Of a stretch of 64,000 nt of DNA, positions 9,912 through 17,235 are shown piece after piece. Below the pieces are notes generated by a model that had not been told where the DNA came from, did no database searches, and saw only the letters and a list, made by a program, of their open reading frames with translations. This DNA comes from a bacterium (GTDB taxonomy: Bacteria > Myxococcota_A > Bradymonadia > Bradymonadales > Bradymonadaceae). The stretch is taken from positions 124,001-188,000 of the forward strand of contig JAUIBR010000004.1 in NCBI GenBank assembly GCA_030427705.1. Reading direction: 5' to 3'. The translations under genes and the position numbers were made by a program. Each line of letters begins with the position of its first letter. The first letter of the stretch is position 1.

Positions 9912-11269
9912 CGTTCAAGGCAATCAACCCCGCGACAGGCGAGACGCTTGCAGAGTTTCCCGCCGCAACACTGGACGAGATCGAGGACACGCTTGAGCGA
10001 GTCCATGACCGATTTCATACCTGGAAGAATCAAGGATTCGAACATCGCGCTGGCTGCTTTCGCCGCATGGCCAGTGCGCTCCGGGCGAAGAAGGAAGACC
10101 TCGCAACGCTGATGACTCAAGAGATGGGAAAACCCATCTCGGAAGGACGTGGCGAGGTCGAGAAGTGCGCGTGGGTTTGTGAGTATTACGCGGACGAGGC
10201 CGAGGGATTCCTCGCGCCACAACACCTTGAAAGCGATGCGAGTCGTAGCGGAATTCGCTACGACCCACTGGGCGTCGTCCTCGCCATCATGCCGTGGAAC
10301 TTCCCACTCTGGCAGGTATTCCGGTTTGCTGCGCCAACGTTGATGGCCGGCAACACCGCCATCCTCAAACATGCGTCAAATGTGCCAGGGTGCGCCCAAG
10401 CCATCGAAGATCTGTTTGTAGACGCCGGCTTTGACGCCGATGTGTTTCGGAACCTGTATCTCAGTCATGACGACGTGCCCGGTGTTATTGAAGACAACCG
10501 AATCGCGGCGGTAACACTGACGGGATCGCTACGCGCGGGTCAGGCCGTTGGGGAAGCCGCTGGCCGAGCGATCAAACCATTTGTGCTCGAACTTGGGGGA
10601 TCAGACCCATTTGTGGTCTTTGAAAATGCATCCATCTCGGACGCCGTGGCCGCGGGCGTGACATCACGCACGATCAACAGCGGACAGAGCTGCATCGCGG
10701 CGAAACGATTCATCGTCGTCGAATCTGTCTACGACGAGTTCCGAACGCAGTTCCTCGCCGCCATGGACGCCCTGCGCGTCGCCGATCCGACGCTAGATCA
10801 CGCCGACATCGGCCCGATGGCTCGCGTCGACCTGGCCCATGGCCTCTGGGATCAGGTGCAACGCTCGGTATCCGCTGGTGCTACGGTCGCCCTGGGTGGC
10901 AGCGCGCCAGAACAAGGCTCCGCGTGGTTTGCCCCAACCGTGTTGGAGAACGTCACCCCCGGCATGGCGGCATTCGACGAAGAGATGTTCGGGCCCGTCG
11001 CGGCATTGATCAAAGCCAAAGACCGCGAGCACGCAATCAAACTGGCAAATCAGAGCGAGTTCGGGCTAGGTGCCAGCGTGTGGACCCAGGACGACGAAGT
11101 CGACCCGCTAATCCGACGCTTGGAAGCAGGCTGTGTGTTTGTGAATGGTTTCGTGAAGAGCGACCCTCGGTTACCATTTGGCGGCATCAAGACGTCTGGT
11201 GTGGGACGCGAGCTCTCGCACTTGGGAATCTGGGAGTTCGTGAATCAAAAGACGTTCTGGGTCGCATAG
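9908..11269 (+). CDS. NAD(P)-dependent aldehyde dehydrogenase, succinate-semialdehyde type
   Basis: 453 residues, typical for the GabD-like branch that uses short semialdehydes. Visible landmarks are the NAD-binding MPWNFPLWQ, the glutamate in [10 protein letters not shown] (general base) and the catalytic cysteine in [25 protein letters not shown] block sits near the C-terminus. The length and the [12 protein letters not shown] stretch resemble NAD(P)-dependent succinate-semialdehyde dehydrogenases rather than betaine-aldehyde enzymes; exact substrate is inferred. ATGA overlap couples it to gluQ upstream, and a peroxiredoxin follows after 9 bases. Confidence 0.88.
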   Translation: MTFKAINPATGETLAEFPAATLDEIEDTLERVHDRFHTWKNQGFEHRAGCFRRMASALRAKKEDLATLMTQEMGKPISEGRGEVEKCAWVCEYYADEAEGFLAPQHLESDASRSGIRYDPLGVVLAIMPWNFPLWQVFRFAAPTLMAGNTAILKHASNVPGCAQAIEDLFVDAGFDADVFRNLYLSHDDVPGVIEDNRIAAVTLTGSLRAGQAVGEAAGRAIKPFVLELGGSDPFVVFENASISDAVAAGVTSRTINSGQSCIAAKRFIVVESVYDEFRTQFLAAMDALRVADPTLDHADIGPMARVDLAHGLWDQVQRSVSAGATVALGGSAPEQGSAWFAPTVLENVTPGMAAFDEEMFGPVAALIKAKDREHAIKLANQSEFGLGASVWTQDDEVDPLIRRLEAGCVFVNGFVKSDPRLPFGGIKTSGVGRELSHLGIWEFVNQKTFWVA

Positions 11270-11278
11270 GAGTAAGAG

Positions 11279-11725
11279 ATGTTGAAGATTGGCGAAAAAG
11301 TCCCCGATTTCTCGGCCGAATCCAGCAAGGGCGGCACCCTTGGCAGTGCCGATTTAGCTGGGTCTCCGTACGTTTTGTACTTCTATCCCAAGTCCTTCAC
11401 CCCTGGCTGCACGCTTGAAACACGTGAGTTTGCAAAGGCGACGCCTGAGATTGAGGAGCTTGGAGCCAAGGTCGTCGGAGTGTCGATCGACAAACTGGAC
11501 ACCCAATGCAAGTTCGCCGATGAACTCGGCGCTGATTTTCCCATTCTGGCCGACCCCAAAGGCGAGATATCTAAGAAGTTTGGCGTGAAGCGAATGATGC
11601 TTCCTGTCGCCAAACGGGTCACCTATGTGGTCAATGAAGAGGGTGTGGTCGAGGCATCCTTCCACATGGACTTCAAATACAAAGAACACATCCAAATGGT
11701 TGTCGACCATCTGAAGTCCCGCTGA
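11279..11725 (+). CDS. bcp: Thioredoxin-dependent peroxiredoxin, BCP/PrxQ type
   Basis: 148 residues of the AhpC/TSA fold. The peroxidatic cysteine lies in FTPGCTLETREF; the resolving cysteine found five residues later in most BCP proteins is absent. A second cysteine occurs in DTQCKFADELGADFPIL, the other position used by atypical members. Expected role is reduction of hydrogen peroxide and alkyl hydroperoxides in the cytoplasm. RBS GGAGTAAGAG precedes the ATG. It is the last gene of the gluQ-dehydrogenase-peroxiredoxin run. Confidence 0.88.
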   Translation: MLKIGEKVPDFSAESSKGGTLGSADLAGSPYVLYFYPKSFTPGCTLETREFAKATPEIEELGAKVVGVSIDKLDTQCKFADELGADFPILADPKGEISKKFGVKRMMLPVAKRVTYVVNEEGVVEASFHMDFKYKEHIQMVVDHLKSR

Positions 11726-12011
11726 CTACATTATCCTACATGTCCATACGCAATGGGCTGATCGAACCGAAAATCAAGGACTTGTGTGTCTTTCCCCCAG
11801 TAAACCACAAGTTTTCCACAGGGCGGCCTTCGCGACGCATCGCGTCATTTTCGAGACGAAGCTCGCCAGCTAGATACCGCGTAAACCCTTGACACAAAAG
11901 GCTGAAACGCGTTTTCGGCGCTCTTTTGGCAAGTGACATAGTTGTGACATTGTTTAGGCGGACGAACGGGGCGGCGGCGCCTGTGGAAAACGTTGTGGAA
12001 AACGATTTCAG
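11726..12011. promoter_or_regulatory. Convergent intergenic region with three DnaA-box-like 10-mers
   Basis: A 286-base gap between convergent genes. It contains the 10-mer GTTTTCCACA three times: on the plus strand at 11811-11820, and on the minus strand at 11982-11991 and 11994-12003. The inner TTTTCCACA fits the relaxed DnaA-box consensus TTWTNCACA. GTGACAT also occurs twice close together (about 11935-11950). No open frame or clear terminator is seen. A DnaA-binding or titration site is possible but unproven. Confidence 0.35.
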
Positions 12012-13331
12012 CTAGTTTTTAGCGGGATATACGCACCTGAGACCGACATCTGCACGGCGTTCCTCAGCACCCATTTCCAGTCTTGCGGTCGCGCGAAGTT
12101 CGAACGGCGTCGATGCCCAGGAGCCACCTCGAACATGCCCTTTGAGAGGGTCATCGCCCTGCACCCACTCCGAGACGTTTCCGGCCATATCGAACGCGCC
12201 GTAGGTGCTGGCCCCTTCGTCATATGAGCCCGGCGGAGCGGACCACTCGTATCCATCGAGTTTTCCAGATACTGCAGTCTTTAAGATATCGATCTCGCCC
12301 CAATTGGCAGTGTCCGAAATCCAGCCATCACCCCATGGGAACAGTTTGCCTTTGGTTCCTCGTGCAGCCTTTTCCCATTGATCGTGTGTTGGTAGCGAGC
12401 CTTCGACAAACTCGCAGTAGGCCTGCGCTTCCTTGCGAGTCACACAGCTCATCGGCATGTTTTTGGCCATCGCGGCCTTGGGAACGCGCATGCCAGGTTG
12501 GATACCCTGGGTCGTGTGAACTTTGCAGTCGCGGCCATCTACCTCAGCGCAATCTCCGGCAGCGACGCATTTTTGGTATTCGGACCGGCTGACCTCAAGC
12601 GCGTCGATTTCGAATGCTGGAAGCTCAACGGACTCTTGGGGGTATTCACCAGTTAGAAGCTTCGATTCCTCGCAGTCCGCGGTGTCATCCGCCAGTTTCT
12701 GGCAGGTCATCAAGATAAAGCCGCGAACCTGCTCATTGAGTCCTCGCAGGAATGGACCTGCCGGCACCGCAATCCGTTTTTGAACGGCCCGAACCTCGAT
12801 GGTGTTCGTCTGGTTCGATTGCGCGGTCATATAATACGTCACAAGCATCAGGAGCCCAGTTGAGACGATCCAAGCCAATGCCCACAGGAGCGATGAGCCG
12901 GAGTTCGCTTCATGTGGACCCGCAATGATGATGCTATCCGAGCTGTGAACCGGGATGGGCGTGATGCTGCTGGATGAATCTCGACTGCGATCCACGGGCT
13001 CGAGACCTTCGAGGACAGTCGATCCGGGTTCGTCTTCGGCAACTTTGATGGCCGGGATGCTCTCCGGTCTGGTGGTGTTTTCGCTTGTACGTGCAACGGG
13101 CGCTGGACGGCGTTCTGGCTCGGTGTCAGGCAGCGTTTGCCCCTGACGATTGGCCTCGATCTGCTCGCGCGTAACGCTTGGGTGTCCTTCACGAACGGTG
13201 CCTGGACGACGAAGCCGATACCCACAGTTTTCGCAAAACGGGGCATTCTCGTCGTTGGGCGTGTCACATTCTGGACACATGACCTTGTTCGTGTCGCTCA
13301 CAGTCGCCTTGCGGTTCTCAGGGTGCTGCAT
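12012..13331 (-). CDS. SUMF1/FGE-like domain protein with zinc ribbon and membrane helix
   Basis: About 439 residues from ATG 13331; a GTG at 13301 with AAGG upstream is an alternative start. Order: a zinc ribbon (CPECDTPNDENAPFCENCGY), a polar linker, one transmembrane helix (SSLLWALAWIVSTGLLMLVTYY), then a formylglycine-generating-enzyme-like domain (IAVPAGPFLRG ... YEWSAPPGSY ... VRGGSWASTPFELRATAR ... DVGLRCVY). The catalytic cysteines of true FGE, next to GGS, are replaced (GGSWAS), so it is probably not a sulfatase activator but a binding or structural member. Zinc-ribbon plus membrane plus SUMF1 is common next to Hanks-type kinase signalling in related lineages. Confidence 0.8.
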   Translation of the reverse strand: MQHPENRKATVSDTNKVMCPECDTPNDENAPFCENCGYRLRRPGTVREGHPSVTREQIEANRQGQTLPDTEPERRPAPVARTSENTTRPESIPAIKVAEDEPGSTVLEGLEPVDRSRDSSSSITPIPVHSSDSIIIAGPHEANSGSSLLWALAWIVSTGLLMLVTYYMTAQSNQTNTIEVRAVQKRIAVPAGPFLRGLNEQVRGFILMTCQKLADDTADCEESKLLTGEYPQESVELPAFEIDALEVSRSEYQKCVAAGDCAEVDGRDCKVHTTQGIQPGMRVPKAAMAKNMPMSCVTRKEAQAYCEFVEGSLPTHDQWEKAARGTKGKLFPWGDGWISDTANWGEIDILKTAVSGKLDGYEWSAPPGSYDEGASTYGAFDMAGNVSEWVQGDDPLKGHVRGGSWASTPFELRATARLEMGAEERRADVGLRCVYPAKN

Positions 13332-13429
13332 TAGGATGCGGCGATTTTTGGAAAAACCAAAAGTTCGTTGCGGCAAGGAAAGTTCCACGAAATGCCGCCG
13401 GGCACAAGCCTTCAAGATGGTAGGTTACG

Positions 13430-14041
13430 ATGAAGCTCAATCGATTGTTCGTTCTTTTGTTCACGTTGGCAGCACTCGCTTCCTTCGGTTGTGACGATAA
13501 AAAGACCACCGAGACGACTCCAGACACGGCTACGGAAGAGCCAAAGCAGGAAGAGCCTAAGGAAGAGGTCAAAAAGGAAGAGCCCAAAGAAGAGGCGCCA
13601 GCTGAAGATGGCACCCAGTGGGTCAAAAGCGACGCATACGGCGTGAAGTTCAAAGTCCCAGAGGACTGGAAGATCATCAAGAACGAGCAAGCCGTTTCGG
13701 TGACCTCGCCTGATGACACCATCACCATCATCGTGGTGGGAACGGAATCGACCGGTGTTTTCGAAACCGCGATGGCTTCCATCAGCAATGAAATCAAAAT
13801 CAAAGAGCTGAAAACCGAAAAGTCGCAAATTACCGTCATCAACGGAATCGGTGGTTTCTTCGGTTCAGGTTCAGCAGTGCTGACGACGGACGATGGCGAC
13901 CAAGGCATCCAATTCCTCGGTTACGCACTTAAGACCGACGGCGAAAAAGGCGTCGCGATGATGGTCTTCGCAGAAGCCGAGATGTACGAAGCACGCAAAG
14001 AAGAGCTCGAAGCCATCGCAAAGACCATCCAGAAGGTCTAA
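13430..14041 (+). CDS. Lipoprotein with acidic/lysine linker
   Basis: 203 residues. The signal peptide ends in a good lipobox (ASFGC, Cys21), so it is anchored by lipid. Residues ~22-62 form an E/K/P-rich spacer (EEPKQEEPKEEVKKEEPKEE), followed by a compact domain of about 135 residues (WVKSDAYGVKFKVPEDWKII ... AIAKTIQKV). That layout resembles PsbP/DUF-type lipoproteins that read 'gvkFkvPedW', but I cannot name the family firmly. Its stop overlaps the stop of comEC on the other strand by 4 bases (CTAA). Confidence 0.75.
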   Translation: MKLNRLFVLLFTLAALASFGCDDKKTTETTPDTATEEPKQEEPKEEVKKEEPKEEAPAEDGTQWVKSDAYGVKFKVPEDWKIIKNEQAVSVTSPDDTITIIVVGTESTGVFETAMASISNEIKIKELKTEKSQITVINGIGGFFGSGSAVLTTDDGDQGIQFLGYALKTDGEKGVAMMVFAEAEMYEARKEELEAIAKTIQKV

Positions 14042-16320
14042 GGCTTCGCGGTCTTCACCGTGAACACTTCACCGCGCGATTCAACGGTTACAAGACCGTG
14101 CTCCGCGGTTCCGAAAACCCAGATTCCACGTTTTCGATACCGGTTTAGGACATCCGCATCAGGGTGACCAAACCGGTTTTTTCGTGCCGCGGACCACACC
14201 GCCACACGCGGCGAAATGGCATCGATGAAGGCGGGAGAACTTGAGGTTGAAGAGCCATGATGCGGCACTTTCAGGATCGGAGCCGTAGAAAGCCCTTCCG
14301 AAACCCACCGTTGTTCCGCGCGCGTCTCGATATCCCCGCTCAGAAACAAGTTCTCAGGGACCAATCCGACGACGCTTGAGTCGTTCTCTGAACGAAGCGC
14401 CATCGCCCGCCACAACGTCTGACCATGACGCGCCGGCACACCGACACTATGGGGCAATTTGAGTTTTGCAGGTGCATCGGGGACGAGCCAATTTGCGGGT
14501 GGTGCACGTTCGATCAAGGCCTCAAACCCCTGATAATGGTCGACATCCCAATGGGTAACGACGGCGAGGTCTACACGGTCAACCCCTCGGCGCCGCAAGT
14601 GGGGAATGATGGTGCGGTATCCGGGTCCCGAGCCAAACCGGCTTCCGCCAGCGTCGACGAGCGTACTGTGCCCATCAATGAGAACGAGTGTCGAATCACC
14701 CTGACCTACGGGCAGGAAGTCTACGACAACATCAGGGCGCTGCGTGAAGTCCACGGCCCACACACAAAGGCCCAACACCGCCGACAGTATCGCGATTGGC
14801 CTAACCCGCTGGCGAGCGAACGCGATGGCGCAAAAACAGGCGATGGTTAGCAAAACGGCGGATGTTGAGCTGATTGCGCCAACGACCAGGAGATTGCCCG
14901 GCAGATCGCAAACCCACTTGAGACCATCACTGAGCGCGGAAAAGCACCACAACCCCAATGCCAATATCTGCGATCCGAGTGGAATCGACGCCGTCGACAT
15001 GACCGAGCCTATCAGGACCAACGGAAATGCGACCGCCGATACAAACGGGACCACGATGAGGTTCGTCCAGAAGGCACCTATTGAGATCGTCCCAAAGTGC
15101 ATGGCTAGGGCGGGCGTGGTTGCGAGCGTCGCCGCCGTCGACACGGCGACGAATGACTTGGCACCGCGTACGCGGCGCTGCCAATCGGTTTCATTGGAAA
15201 ACGGTGGCGGCTGTAAGGACAGAGGCATGCATTTTAGAAGCGTGATGATGCCGCCTGACGCCGCGAAGCTGAGCTGAAACCCAATGTCTCGGACCAGCCA
15301 GGGGTCAAGAATGACGACAGCCGCTGCAGCCGCACATAATGCAACCGCCGAACAGGTCTGACGTTGAAATGTAAGGCCCAGGATGAAGAGGTTTGCGACT
15401 GTCCATGCCCGCACGGCGCTGATTGGAGCCCCAACGAATACTAGATACGCGAGCAGCCCCAAAGACACCAAGATCCCGCATGCTCGTCGCCTTCCCATAT
15501 GCACCAGAACCCAGGGCATTCGGTTGACGACGACGCCAAGAAGTCCCCAGAGAAATGCGGCAATGACACCGAAGTGAAGTCCCGATATCGCCAACACGTG
15601 TGCGGTACCCGTGTCTGCAAAATTGTAGCGATCCGGGTCCTGGAGCAGGCGTTTGTTCCCGGTCATCAAGGCCAGCGCAAATCCGGCTTCTCGGGTGGGC
15701 AGAGTAGCCACAAGATGGTCCTCCAGCTGAATCCGGTTGCGTTCGATACTCGCAACGAAGGCGCTGGAAGAACGCATGACGACGGGTTCCTCGCGCGCGA
15801 CGGCACTGCCGGAGACTCCTCGATTCCACAGCTTTTGTTGGTATGGATAGGACGTTGGAAAGTCGTCCGCGACTTGGGGACGAATCTCTGCGAAGACCTC
15901 GATACGCTCCCCTGTGACATGCGCCACTGGAGTAACCAGCACCAATCGCGTGGAGACCACTTCGCCGTCGATGGACTCGACATCGACAACATGGCGCCAG
16001 GCATCACGCGAGCGGTTCGCTCCCTCGCTGATAGTGCCGACCAGAAGGGCGTCGCCGGATTGAATTGACCGATTGTTGGCCGCAGCTTCAACGGCGGTGT
16101 GAGCGATTAGTGTTGCGCTCAAACCCACGCAGGCCGCCGCGATCCCGATGGGAAGAAATGGACGGATCGCCCCAAAACACAAGGCGATCGCCCATAGGAT
16201 CAACCCGATCAAAAGCAGGATCAGGGGGGCGATCGACCACTGATCGAGCATGGTAGCGATCGGTCCGAACACCAGCACTGCTGCGGCGAACCGCACTATC
16301 GAAATGTCGAAGAAACCCAT
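14038..16320 (-). CDS. comEC: ComEC/Rec2 DNA uptake channel
   Basis: 760 residues with the full layout of ComEC: N-terminal transmembrane helices and an extracytoplasmic OB-like part (~1-190), then the competence core with GTAHVLAISGLHFGVIAAFLWG, more helices, and a C-terminal metallo-beta-lactamase domain (~530-755). The latter shows FLPVGQGDS, DAGG, the metal motif VVTHWDVDHYQGF, LSGDIE and VPHHGSSTSS. Family role is transport of single-stranded DNA across the inner membrane during natural transformation. No other competence gene is in the window, but comEC is usually solitary. Confidence 0.93.
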   Translation of the reverse strand: MGFFDISIVRFAAAVLVFGPIATMLDQWSIAPLILLLIGLILWAIALCFGAIRPFLPIGIAAACVGLSATLIAHTAVEAAANNRSIQSGDALLVGTISEGANRSRDAWRHVVDVESIDGEVVSTRLVLVTPVAHVTGERIEVFAEIRPQVADDFPTSYPYQQKLWNRGVSGSAVAREEPVVMRSSSAFVASIERNRIQLEDHLVATLPTREAGFALALMTGNKRLLQDPDRYNFADTGTAHVLAISGLHFGVIAAFLWGLLGVVVNRMPWVLVHMGRRRACGILVSLGLLAYLVFVGAPISAVRAWTVANLFILGLTFQRQTCSAVALCAAAAAVVILDPWLVRDIGFQLSFAASGGIITLLKCMPLSLQPPPFSNETDWQRRVRGAKSFVAVSTAATLATTPALAMHFGTISIGAFWTNLIVVPFVSAVAFPLVLIGSVMSTASIPLGSQILALGLWCFSALSDGLKWVCDLPGNLLVVGAISSTSAVLLTIACFCAIAFARQRVRPIAILSAVLGLCVWAVDFTQRPDVVVDFLPVGQGDSTLVLIDGHSTLVDAGGSRFGSGPGYRTIIPHLRRRGVDRVDLAVVTHWDVDHYQGFEALIERAPPANWLVPDAPAKLKLPHSVGVPARHGQTLWRAMALRSENDSSVVGLVPENLFLSGDIETRAEQRWVSEGLSTAPILKVPHHGSSTSSSPAFIDAISPRVAVWSAARKNRFGHPDADVLNRYRKRGIWVFGTAEHGLVTVESRGEVFTVKTAKP

Positions 16321-16467
16321 GAAACACCTCGTGATCCGATGGTCGTTATCGGACGCGGACTTACGGGCGTTTCCGCGAAATCGGGCAAAATCTTGATCCC
16401 CTCAGGCCGCGATCTAAGGTCAGAGGACACGGTGATTCCCACCAAACATTACGAACGCGGTAGGTTC

Positions 16468-17139
16468 ATGACGCAGAATTGGTTCGTCATCGATAGTGAT
16501 GGCAACGCTGAGAATATAGACCGGGCAACCTCAGATTTTTGGAACAAGTTCGACTACAAGGGCGACGATTCCAACTGGCCCGATTTCACTCAGCTTGTAG
16601 TAAATGCGACGGTGGAAAACGTCGTGAAAGCACTCCAGACGGTCGCGGTGACTGACGGATTGGATTGCATCGACATCACGGATGAGCCCGAGAAATGGGA
16701 GAGTTCCCTTTGTGTCGCTCGCAACGGCAAGGCCTTGTGTTTGGCTGAACCTCGTCGCGACATTGACGAGCGTTGGCTTCACGCCGAAGTTGCCGAGAAA
16801 CTCGCCGGCATGCTCGCATGTCAGGCAGCGTTTTTTGGCCACGACAGTTCCGTAGGGCTCATCCACGTCGGAACATTCGACCTCGGCGCACCAAAGAGTC
16901 TGTGGTGTGACTCAACCCTTCCAGGTCCCAGCTTCGCTCGTACCTACCATCGCAACGGTACATGCACCGAAGAAGACCCACGCGAATACGCGCTATCCGC
17001 ACTGGATATGCCATCGACAAGCCCACTGCTTGACCGATACGCGTATGTGGAACACGTGCTGCGGCCGTTCGAGCTGACTGAAGGGGTGCGCCCCGATCTG
17101 GGCGGCCTCGAAGTGGTTCGGGTACTGCGAATTCGCTAG
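16468..17139 (+). CDS. Unknown soluble protein
   Basis: 223 residues from ATG 16468 (GGTAGGTTC upstream); an upstream in-frame extension to 16339 is unlikely coding. It begins MTQNWFVIDSDGNAENIDRATSDFW and has no signal peptide or membrane segment. I do not recognise the fold. A possible helical core is RWLHAEVAEKLAGMLACQAAFFGHDSSVGLIHVGTFD. It stands alone between comEC (divergent) and the secA promoter. The 147 bases upstream (16321-16467) show no clear promoter. Confidence 0.6.
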   Translation: MTQNWFVIDSDGNAENIDRATSDFWNKFDYKGDDSNWPDFTQLVVNATVENVVKALQTVAVTDGLDCIDITDEPEKWESSLCVARNGKALCLAEPRRDIDERWLHAEVAEKLAGMLACQAAFFGHDSSVGLIHVGTFDLGAPKSLWCDSTLPGPSFARTYHRNGTCTEEDPREYALSALDMPSTSPLLDRYAYVEHVLRPFELTEGVRPDLGGLEVVRVLRIR

Positions 17140-17156
17140 CAGCACGCCGCGAGCCC

Positions 17157-17184
17157 TTGACTCGATGCCTTTCGGGCCTAAGAT
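17157..17184 (+). promoter_or_regulatory. Candidate sigma70 promoter of secA
   Basis: TTGACT (17157-17162) and TAAGAT (17179-17184) are 16 bases apart, a good match to -35 and -10 elements, 52 bases before the secA start. TGACTCGAT at 17158-17166 overlaps the -35 box and is repeated in inverted form (ATCGAGTCA, 17223-17231) just before the secA ATG. Confidence 0.5.
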
Positions 17185-17235
17185 AAGCCCTCCCGCGCGC
17201 GCGGAAAATTTCTGCGCCAGGTATCGAGTCACAAC

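Noticed and set aside
11726-12011. Chromosomal replication origin
   Set aside because: There are only three DnaA-box-like motifs, no AT-rich unwinding tract is obvious, and none of dnaA, dnaN, gidA or parA is nearby; kept only as a binding-site finding.
13332-13415. N-terminal extension of the SUMF1-like protein to ATG 13415
   Set aside because: It reads MKACARRHFVELSLPQ without similarity or RBS, and would run almost into the start of the divergent lipoprotein gene.
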